Origin: Bacteroidales bacterium
Lineage (GTDB): Bacteria; Bacteroidota; Bacteroidia; Bacteroidales; FEN-979
Length of the DNA stretch: 64,000 nucleotides
Direction: 5' to 3'
Assembly (NCBI GenBank): GCA_023229525.1
Contig: JALNZC010000003.1
Location: 62,001-126,000 of the forward strand
In this document: in pieces, positions 17,553 to 24,669 of the stretch
Position numbering within the stretch: the stretch's first letter is position 1
How the letters are laid out: each line of letters begins with the position of its first letter
Program-made: the position numbers and the translations under genes
Notes under the pieces: generated by a model
Told to the model about the DNA's origin: nothing
Database searches by the model: none
What the model saw: the letters and a program-made list of their open reading frames with translations, nothing else

Positions 17553-17581
17553 CCCGGAATTGTTCAGATTCCGGGTTTTTT
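17553..17581 (+). terminator. Intrinsic terminator after rplI, abutting the trmH-like start
   Basis: CCCGGAAT (17553-17560) pairs perfectly with ATTCCGGG (17568-17575) around a seven-base loop, followed by six T bases (17576-17581). The next base begins the ATG of the methyltransferase gene. It should end the ribosomal-protein transcript. Any transcript reading through, or starting upstream, would carry the hairpin directly before the start codon. Confidence 0.85.
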
Positions 17582-18358
17582 ATGCTCTCTAAGAATCAGA
17601 TCAAACATGTTTCAGCGCTCCGGCTTAAAAAATTCCGCGGAGAATATGGCCAATTTATAGCCGAGGGTGAAAAATTAGTAAAAGATATCCTTAACAGCAG
17701 GTTCAGGATCGTGGAAATATATGCCTCTGCCTCCTGGATCACACATTACCGTACCCTTGTACAGCAAAAAGAGATCCCCGTATTCGAAACGCTACACGGC
17801 GAAATGGAAAGAATTTCAGCACTTACAACACCCAGCCCGGTACTGGCCGTGGTAAAGATACCGGATACAGGATGCAGGATACAGGATCCAGCATCCGGCC
17901 TCTTTCTTGCTCTCGACGACATCCGCGATCCGGGGAATCTGGGAACCATTATCCGGATCGCCGACTGGTTCGGGATTAATACGATATTTTGTTCTGAACA
18001 ATCGGTTGAATTATATAACCCAAAAGTAATCCAAGCTACCATGGGCTCAATTGCCCGCGTCAGCGTAATATATTGCGACCTGGTAAAAACGCTTTCCAGG
18101 TTGAGTGAAACAATCCCGGTTTTCGGAACTTTTCTTGGGGGTGAAAACCTTTTTGAACAAACCTTACCCGCAGAGTGTATTATCCTGATTGGCAATGAAT
18201 CAAAAGGAATTTCTCCGGAACTCGAGCATTTAGTTACTAAAAAGCTTTTTATTCCTTCTTTCGGACCCGCCGACATGGGCAAAGCTGAATCACTCAATGC
18301 CTCTGTAGCAACGGCTATTATTTGTGCGGAATTCAGGAAAGGCCAGGTGAATCGATAG
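17582..18358 (+). CDS. SpoU/TrmH-family RNA 2'-O-methyltransferase
   Basis: A 258-residue SPOUT enzyme. The N-terminal substrate-binding domain (about 1-92) has KKFRGEYGQFIAEGEKLV. The SPOUT domain has motif 1 LDDIRDPGNLGTIIRIADWF (about 112-131), motif 2 ILIGNESKGIS and motif 3 SLNASVATAI. Such enzymes methylate ribose in rRNA or tRNA using S-adenosylmethionine; the target here is not known. The linker near residues 93-107 (IPDTGCRIQDPASG) is encoded by an inserted heptamer array. The ATG directly follows a terminator T-tract. Genes for the T9SS plug and a LruC lipoprotein follow on the same strand. Confidence 0.88.
   Translation: MLSKNQIKHVSALRLKKFRGEYGQFIAEGEKLVKDILNSRFRIVEIYASASWITHYRTLVQQKEIPVFETLHGEMERISALTTPSPVLAVVKIPDTGCRIQDPASGLFLALDDIRDPGNLGTIIRIADWFGINTIFCSEQSVELYNPKVIQATMGSIARVSVIYCDLVKTLSRLSETIPVFGTFLGGENLFEQTLPAECIILIGNESKGISPELEHLVTKKLFIPSFGPADMGKAESLNASVATAIICAEFRKGQVNR
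17862..17898 (+). repeat. Heptamer array inside the methyltransferase gene
   Basis: Five tandem 7-base units of CAGGATA/CAGGATG type lie in frame within the linker between the two domains. They are reverse complements of the TATCCTG/CATCCAG units elsewhere. They keep the reading frame and add about a dozen residues. Confidence 0.8.
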
Positions 18359-18408
18359 GAGATAAAAAATTAAGATCGAAAACGGATTGCCTTACAGAAG
18401 CTACTACC

Positions 18409-19746
18409 ATGTTACAACACATCCTGATAAAACATCAACATTCAAACACGAAGTACAATCCCCGTGTTTTTTTTCTTCTATCTTCTATCTTCTATCTCCT
18501 GTCTCTTTCTATTCTTTTCTTCCCTTTTACCGTATGTGCTGAAGATTTTCCCAATACCAATGCCATTTACGATCCAGGTATCCGGACCATTCAGGTTTAT
18601 AAAACTGGTTTCGAAATGTCGGCTCCTATTATCCAGCTTAATACCGATGAAAAACTGACGATTTCGTTCGACGATTTGGGCACCGGGATTAAAAGATTTA
18701 AATACACCATCCGTCATTGTGAATCCGATTGGAGCACTTCTACCGGCATTGATGCCATCGATTATATCAATGGTTTCCGCGAAGAAAATATTGACCAGTT
18801 CGAATATTCGTACAATACAACGGTTAAATATACTCATTTTACTGCTGCATTCCCCTCCGCAAATATGCAACCCAGGATTTCAGGGAACTATCTGTTGATT
18901 GTCTATGAAGATGACATTTCCGTTATTGCTTTTACCTGGCGAATTATGGTGGTGGAGTCCTCTCCTGTGGTGGCAACCGGAACCGTGGTCCAGAGCAGCC
19001 GGATGGAAGATCATTTAACCCACCAACAGGTTGATCTTGTTGTAAAACTAAACGGTATGAATGTTCTGGATATTACCCGGGAAATCAAGGTTGTCATTCA
19101 GCAAAACGGCCGGTGGGACAATATCCTCAGGGTAGGGAAACCAAGGTTTATCAGGGGCGATGAACTTGACTACCGGTACGACGAATCCATCGCATTTGAA
19201 GCGGGAAATCAATACCGTTCATTCGATTTTAAAAGTTTGCTCTATCAATCCGAAAGAATTTCAAAAATCAGGTTCGATACCGCAAATCAGGTTTTCCTTG
19301 TCAATGACCTCCCCCGAACTTTCAGACAGTATGTTTTCGAAAAGGATCTGAATGGTAAATTTTATATTAAGAATGAAGATCATGCGGAAAACAGCAACAC
19401 GGAAGCAGATTATGCCTGGGTCCATTTCTTCCTGCCTTATCCTGCTTTATTGACCACCGGGCAGTTTAACGTAATCGGTGAGCTGACCCAGTGGGAACTG
19501 AATGAAGCCGGCCGGATGACGTTCAATTTTGATCGGAAAGGTTATGAACTGAGCCTATTCCTGAAACAGGGATATTATAACTACCTTTATGCATTCAAGG
19601 AAAAAAACAAACCATACGGTGATGTGGCTTTTATCGAGGGAAATCATTGGGAAACTGAAAATGAATATGCAATTTTTGTCTATTTTCACGAAACCGGTTC
19701 ATTATATGATCGTCTGATTGCAGTTAACTTTATAAATTCAAATTAA
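18409..19746 (+). CDS. Type IX secretion system plug protein (DUF5103 family)
   Basis: A 445-residue secreted protein. In Flavobacterium a protein of this family was found as the plug bound in the periplasmic opening of the SprA translocon. After an N-terminal signal segment the mature part begins NTNAIYDPGIRTIQVYKTG and continues with LTISFDDLGTG, HCESDWSTS and GNYLLIVYEDD, which are family hallmarks. The ATG at 18409 is preferred over a TTG 29 codons upstream. The hydrophobic core of the signal sequence (LLSSIFYLLS, about residues 25-36) is encoded by a run of TTCTATC heptamers. It lies 12 bases before the LruC-domain gene. Confidence 0.85.
   Translation: MLQHILIKHQHSNTKYNPRVFFLLSSIFYLLSLSILFFPFTVCAEDFPNTNAIYDPGIRTIQVYKTGFEMSAPIIQLNTDEKLTISFDDLGTGIKRFKYTIRHCESDWSTSTGIDAIDYINGFREENIDQFEYSYNTTVKYTHFTAAFPSANMQPRISGNYLLIVYEDDISVIAFTWRIMVVESSPVVATGTVVQSSRMEDHLTHQQVDLVVKLNGMNVLDITREIKVVIQQNGRWDNILRVGKPRFIRGDELDYRYDESIAFEAGNQYRSFDFKSLLYQSERISKIRFDTANQVFLVNDLPRTFRQYVFEKDLNGKFYIKNEDHAENSNTEADYAWVHFFLPYPALLTTGQFNVIGELTQWELNEAGRMTFNFDRKGYELSLFLKQGYYNYLYAFKEKNKPYGDVAFIEGNHWETENEYAIFVYFHETGSLYDRLIAVNFINSN
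18472..18510 (+). repeat. TTCTATC heptamers forming the plug signal-peptide core
   Basis: Three exact CTTCTAT units followed by two diverged ones (CTCCTGT, CTCTTTC) lie in the reading frame of the plug gene. Twenty-one bases encode the heptapeptide LLSSIFY. Confidence 0.7.
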
Positions 19747-19758
19747 TCCTCTATTCTG

Positions 19759-21090
19759 GTGAAACCCGGATTGAAATTGAATATATTTCGCATACTTATT
19801 CTTGTATTTCTGCTGGGCACATGGAATTCCTGTAAAAAAGACGAGGATGAAAATATTCCTGGAGTATCGGATAAAACCATGGATCAGCTCCTCATTGATC
19901 GACTTTTTAACTGGTCGATGGTGACCCAGAATGTTGGCATTTCTATCAAAGCGCTTAGTACTGCGGGTAATCCATTAAGATTTGTCCGTTTCAACGTATA
20001 TACTTCCAGTCCCCTTTCAGGTGGAATATTGATGTTTTGTGGATGTACCGATAACGATGGGTTGTATGAGACCACTATACCTCTTCCCGTTACGACAGAA
20101 AATGTAACTATTGTAACGACATATAATAATGAATCGATCGAAAAAAATGTTCCGGTATTGAATATGAAAATCAGCGCCCTTTTCGATGGTCTGATTCCGG
20201 ATACCACCCGCAACGACGCTGATTGGGACGGAGTGCCGGATATATTTGATGACTATCCCGCAGATACCATAAAGGCATTTAACAGTTATATTCCCAATGC
20301 GGCTGGTTTCAATCACCTCATCTTTGAAGACGACTGGCCCAATAGTGGTGACTATGATTTCAACGATATGGTAATAAGCTATCGTTTTAATCTGATAACC
20401 AATTTTCAGAATCAGGTAGTCCAGGTAAAAGTCATTTTAATTACTGAAGCAACCGGTACTTTACAGCACGACGGTTTTGGATTTCAACTGCTTCTGGATA
20501 CGGTTTTGTTAAAGAGAGTTTATGGCTCAAGGTTGAAACCCGGATTTATCCATGTTGATGATAAGGGGTTTGAAACCGGTCAGCGTAAAGCCGTAGTGAT
20601 CGCATTTGATGATGCCGGCGACATGTTTCTACCCCCCTCAGGTGGAAAGGTAACCAATACGGTCTCCGGTAGTCCATATGTGACACCCGACACACTGTTC
20701 CTGACCATTGATCTGAAGGACCATATATCCTTCCCGGTAAGCGGGTTAGGGACACCATTTTTTAACCCATTTATCTTCGTAAACGGAGACCGGACACGGG
20801 AAATTCACTTGCCCGATTACCCTCCGACAGATAAAGCAGATTCAACTTTATTCGGAACTTTTTCCGACAATAGTAACCCCATTATATACAGATATTATAA
20901 ATCAAGAAATAATCTTCCATGGGCGTTACATATTCCGGGTAATTTCAGGTACCCGAAAGAAGGTGTTGCGATAAATCAGGCCTACCTGATGTTCAACGCC
21001 TGGGCCGAAATGTCAGGTTGGGGATTTAAAGATTGGTATCAGAATACTTCTGCAGGATTCCGCAATAATTCAATGATCTATTCACACTAA
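19759..21090 (+). CDS. LruC-domain lipoprotein
   Basis: A 443-residue lipoprotein with lipobox Cys25 (TWNSC) after a strongly hydrophobic stretch. A GTG start is required, since no ATG precedes the signal sequence. An early domain (about 45-150) is followed by DADWDGVPDIFDDYPADTIKAF, an Asp-rich calcium-type loop, then FEDDWPNSGDYDFNDMVISYRF (two overlapping blocks), the hallmark of LruC/DUF4842 domains. C-terminal motifs include PWALHIPGNFRYPKE and a conserved Trp-rich end. LruC domains occur in surface proteins of Bacteroidota and Leptospira; no catalytic role is known to me. It lies 12 bases after the plug gene, so the two may be co-transcribed. Confidence 0.8.
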   Translation: MKPGLKLNIFRILILVFLLGTWNSCKKDEDENIPGVSDKTMDQLLIDRLFNWSMVTQNVGISIKALSTAGNPLRFVRFNVYTSSPLSGGILMFCGCTDNDGLYETTIPLPVTTENVTIVTTYNNESIEKNVPVLNMKISALFDGLIPDTTRNDADWDGVPDIFDDYPADTIKAFNSYIPNAAGFNHLIFEDDWPNSGDYDFNDMVISYRFNLITNFQNQVVQVKVILITEATGTLQHDGFGFQLLLDTVLLKRVYGSRLKPGFIHVDDKGFETGQRKAVVIAFDDAGDMFLPPSGGKVTNTVSGSPYVTPDTLFLTIDLKDHISFPVSGLGTPFFNPFIFVNGDRTREIHLPDYPPTDKADSTLFGTFSDNSNPIIYRYYKSRNNLPWALHIPGNFRYPKEGVAINQAYLMFNAWAEMSGWGFKDWYQNTSAGFRNNSMIYSH

Positions 21091-21116
21091 TAACCAAAAA
21101 TTTCTTTTCAGACGGG

Positions 21117-23468
21117 TCAGAACGGATATCCGATCCCAAAATTCCAGATAATATCTTTCAGTTGCATTTTGTTGAAATACCAACGGTCGTTTTGCGGATA
21201 CCATGGCACTCGCAAAGGGATGGCCGGATCAAACCTGAAAATGAAAAAATCAAAATCCAGCCGGATGCCGAGTCCGGCATCGATGGCAATTTGATTGACA
21301 AAATCGGGAAAGACGAATTTCCCGCCTGGCAAATCCCCTTCGTCGTTTAGCAACCAGATGTTTCCGGCATCTACAAAAAGGGCGCCCCGTATCCAATGAT
21401 AAACAGGGAAACGATATTCAACGTTGGCCTCAATTTGTATATCGCCGATCTGATTAAAGGTGGTCTGATCATTCGAATGGTAACTCCCGGGTCCGAGATA
21501 ATACATCTTCCATCCGCGCATCCCGTTGGCGCCTCCCGCGAAGAAAGCTTTTTCAAATGGAAGCACACCAGAATTGCCATACGGGATCCCAATCCCTCCA
21601 TAAAAGCGGTAGACAAGCGAGAAGTTATTTCCCAATACATTAAAATACCTGAAATCAATATCCGGTCTTACATACTGGGAATAAGGGAGCCCAAAAAGGG
21701 TGTACATCCCACTGTCGCTTTTGGGGATGTTAAAAATCTTATCAATGGCATAAATGAGGTTTCCCCCCGTTTCGAGATTGGACCGTATATAAATGAAGTC
21801 TTTGATCTTATTGACTTTCTGAGTACTGAAGGTAAATGTATATTTTAACCCGGCAACCATATGGTCGGTATATTGATTCTTCAACCGTTTATCGGGTTGC
21901 GAATTGATTACGGAATCAAAATAGGCATCCGTAAATACTTTGACAAGAGAAATTTCTATAGGGTTCAGGATATGCCGGATCTTTTCATTCTGTAACCATG
22001 AATAACCGAAACTAATATTGGAGATATGCCGGTCATAATCAATCTGGTGCTGGTAGTTATAACCAATGGTGATGGTAGTCTTTGGTTTGAATTTTTTTGG
22101 CAGTGTTTCCGGTTTTATCGGAATCAGGAACTGCGGGAAAGTCAGAGCAGCATTGATCCCAACCTCAATAGTGTTGAAAAACTGTGAGCCACTGCTTCCT
22201 CCTGAGGCCTGCATCTGAAGCGAACCACTTAAATTGATCCTGAAAAGTTGCGCGCCCCTGAAAACATTCCGGTTCTGATAACCTATATTTCCCTGGATAC
22301 CAAAGGCGCCTCCTGAATTCGTTCCATCGGTGGTAACCGTAAAGGAATGTGCGGGTGACCGGGAAAGTTCCACCTTGCAATCCAGGATATCTTTGCCCGG
22401 AACCCGGAATGTAGACGGATCGAGCGATTCATAGAACTGAAGGTTGATATATTTGAATACCTGGAGCCCCGATAGCTGCGAATAGGTTTGGTTAACGTCA
22501 AAAAGGTTATAGTTTAATCCGGGCGAGACAAAAATAGATTGGGCAATGGTACGTGGCTTTACATTGAATCTGTTCCGGTAAAGGAAATAAAAAGTGTTGG
22601 GTGGTTGACCTTTAACCGCGCTCTGGTATGATTTTACAAGGGTGTCGTACCTGCCAGTATCGGTTATCAGATGGTCAAATTCAGGATAAACATAAATTTT
22701 ATTGATAAAATATCGTTTATGAGGTGCTTGAAGAACTGTATTGAAGTTTTCGAACGACGGGACTACAGGGTTCGTGATTTCTAATGTTATATCCATCTGG
22801 TACTGCCGGAAATTACTGTCGATGCGGTATACGATATAGATGTTGGAAAATTTATAAAACCCTGAATTCTGAAGGTTACTTGTGATCCTTGTCCGCTCAT
22901 CGTCGAAAAGATAAGCATCGTAATTTTTCCCGCGCTTGATCAGGCTTTTGGCGGTATCCTTATATACAAAGGCCGCCACCTGAGTGTCGGGGATCGAATA
23001 GAACAAATTCCTGACCTTGTATGGATTCGAAGTTTGAATATGGTATTCGACGGAGGCTTTCTTTTTTTTATACCTTATCGAGTCGGTCACCATCGAATGG
23101 AAATACCCTTTGTTTCCCAAGTAGAGACTCATTTGTTTGAGCGTCACGGACACCAGCGATGTATCCAACAATACAGGTGCCGTTCCTATTTTATTACGCA
23201 GCCATTTTTTGAATTTAGTTTCCTTACCATGACTGCCCATGTTGTAAAAAGCAATATTTGTCCTGAATAAACCAAGGAGTTTTTTATTGGGATGTTGCTG
23301 AACATAAGGTTCCAGGTCTTCCATAGGGACCTTGTGATCAGCGACGATGATTTTATTCCCGGTAAGAAGGAACTCGTTGGATGAAAAATTTTTCGTGACA
23401 TTACAGCCTGTCAGAATAACAATGACAAGGATAAAAAAACAGAAACCGGAGATGAACTTTCTGTTCAT
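21117..23468 (-). CDS. TamL-like Omp85 lipoprotein (BamA/TamA family)
   Basis: A 783-residue outer-membrane assembly protein. The signal peptide ends in a lipobox at Cys22 (ILTGC), which marks the lipidated TamA-like branch (TamL) known in Bacteroidota. POTRA-like repeats occupy about residues 25-370, with FNVKPRT-type motifs. The C-terminal 400 residues form the Omp85 barrel, with FFAGGANGMRGWKMYYLGPG near residue 640 and the last strand GIGYPF ending at a terminal phenylalanine, as in barrel signals. Family members help insert outer-membrane proteins or lipids. Its ATG overlaps the stop of the upstream IMPDH/GMPR gene by one base (TAATG). Confidence 0.87.
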   Translation of the reverse strand: MNRKFISGFCFFILVIVILTGCNVTKNFSSNEFLLTGNKIIVADHKVPMEDLEPYVQQHPNKKLLGLFRTNIAFYNMGSHGKETKFKKWLRNKIGTAPVLLDTSLVSVTLKQMSLYLGNKGYFHSMVTDSIRYKKKKASVEYHIQTSNPYKVRNLFYSIPDTQVAAFVYKDTAKSLIKRGKNYDAYLFDDERTRITSNLQNSGFYKFSNIYIVYRIDSNFRQYQMDITLEITNPVVPSFENFNTVLQAPHKRYFINKIYVYPEFDHLITDTGRYDTLVKSYQSAVKGQPPNTFYFLYRNRFNVKPRTIAQSIFVSPGLNYNLFDVNQTYSQLSGLQVFKYINLQFYESLDPSTFRVPGKDILDCKVELSRSPAHSFTVTTDGTNSGGAFGIQGNIGYQNRNVFRGAQLFRINLSGSLQMQASGGSSGSQFFNTIEVGINAALTFPQFLIPIKPETLPKKFKPKTTITIGYNYQHQIDYDRHISNISFGYSWLQNEKIRHILNPIEISLVKVFTDAYFDSVINSQPDKRLKNQYTDHMVAGLKYTFTFSTQKVNKIKDFIYIRSNLETGGNLIYAIDKIFNIPKSDSGMYTLFGLPYSQYVRPDIDFRYFNVLGNNFSLVYRFYGGIGIPYGNSGVLPFEKAFFAGGANGMRGWKMYYLGPGSYHSNDQTTFNQIGDIQIEANVEYRFPVYHWIRGALFVDAGNIWLLNDEGDLPGGKFVFPDFVNQIAIDAGLGIRLDFDFFIFRFDPAIPLRVPWYPQNDRWYFNKMQLKDIIWNFGIGYPF

Positions 23469-24547
23469 TATTTGTTAAATCGATTCAGGCTGTTTTGCGT
23501 GATTAAATTCCAATCCGGTTTACCGATAAATGATTGTAAGTCTTTGCTATCAGTATAAGACATAGCCGATGACAAATAATCTATAAAATTCTCGACCCAT
23601 CCTTCCAGTGAGTATTCAACCTGGATCATCCGTGTCACCCCTTCCGACGACCGGAGTTCATTTCCAAGATGTGCCTGAACCTCTTTGGTACTCATGCCAC
23701 GAAATTTTTTGTAAAACACCGATCCCATTTTGAAGGCTGTTCTTACCTCGTCGCTGTACTGATCTACCTGGTCTCCCGGAACAGTATATCCCTCGAACTT
23801 CTTATTGGCTGAATAGGTATGTCCGGCAGACTCCAGCGCTTTATTAAAAATTCCACCACACATAATATAATCGGCGCCAAGAGCTAAAGCCTTGATGATA
23901 TCGGCATATTTTTTTATCCCGCCATCGGCAATTACTTTGGCAAATTTTCCATTATGAGCGCCTTTTTCCTGGTATATATCATAAATCAGGGAAGCGAGCG
24001 GATAACCGATTCCTGTATGAACAGAGGTGCTGCAACCCGATCCGTTTCCGACCCCGACCCGCACATAATCGGCTCTCGCAGCCGACAATTCAAAAAACGT
24101 TGCGGGATTCGCCACATTTCCGACCATGACCAATAATTGGCTGTGATATTTATCTTTGACTTTTCTTACGAGATCCATTAACCGCTTCATGTGACCGTTC
24201 GCAATATCTATACAAATTTGAACCTTCACGGAATTGCTCAAAGCCCTTCCGGTACCAAACAGTTGTTCAAACTGGTCGAGGCTCAAAGCAACCCAACCAT
24301 TCAATTTTGTGCAGTCGTCCCAAGTGAAGTGTCTTGTTTCTGTTCGCGGAACGATCGAATGGATATGATTCTCCCGGAAAATATTCCGGTGTGACAAATC
24401 AGTCACAGTATCCATCGGCGCTGTAAACAAGGGAAGCATATTGGTTTCATCCATAACAGAAACTGACTTCCTCGAATTTATTGAGCTCTGAACAGCAGGT
24501 TGAATTAAAATATCATCGAAATCAAATTTTGGGTTTTTATTCTCCAT
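23468..24547 (-). CDS. IMP dehydrogenase/GMP reductase family enzyme
   Basis: A 359-residue TIM-barrel enzyme of purine nucleotide interconversion. It has the N-terminal FDDILIQPA segment, FTAPMDTVTD, the GNV turn (VMVGNVANP) and the phosphate loop GVGNGSGCSTSVHTGIGYP with the catalytic Cys. IADGGIK and ADYIMCGGIF follow, then the flap segment KKFRGMSTKE. No CBS (Bateman) domains are present. The length and the flap fit GMP reductase or the CBS-less dehydrogenase group, and I cannot choose between them. The ATG at 24547 is preferred over a frame opening 29 codons upstream, since family homology starts there. It is translationally coupled to the TamL-like gene. Confidence 0.82.
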   Translation of the reverse strand: MENKNPKFDFDDILIQPAVQSSINSRKSVSVMDETNMLPLFTAPMDTVTDLSHRNIFRENHIHSIVPRTETRHFTWDDCTKLNGWVALSLDQFEQLFGTGRALSNSVKVQICIDIANGHMKRLMDLVRKVKDKYHSQLLVMVGNVANPATFFELSAARADYVRVGVGNGSGCSTSVHTGIGYPLASLIYDIYQEKGAHNGKFAKVIADGGIKKYADIIKALALGADYIMCGGIFNKALESAGHTYSANKKFEGYTVPGDQVDQYSDEVRTAFKMGSVFYKKFRGMSTKEVQAHLGNELRSSEGVTRMIQVEYSLEGWVENFIDYLSSAMSYTDSKDLQSFIGKPDWNLITQNSLNRFNK

Positions 24548-24594
24548 GATCGATTTATTATTTGGTTTTCTATCAACTGGAATATAACAACAAG

Positions 24595-24640
24595 AAGCGG
24601 TTGTGTATTGGTATTTCTTCGGATACCTACACAACCGCTT
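24595..24640. terminator. Perfect 13-base-pair hairpin between two minus-strand genes
   Basis: AAGCGGTTGTGTA (24595-24607) pairs exactly with TACACAACCGCTT (24628-24640), with further pairing in the loop (GGTAT with ATACC). It lies between the stop of the dockerin/cohesin gene and the IMPDH/GMPR start. It lacks a strong T-tract on the minus strand, so it may be a terminator, an mRNA stabiliser or a leader element. Confidence 0.6.
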
Positions 24641-24669
24641 TTAACCATTATTCAATCGGAATCTTTCTT

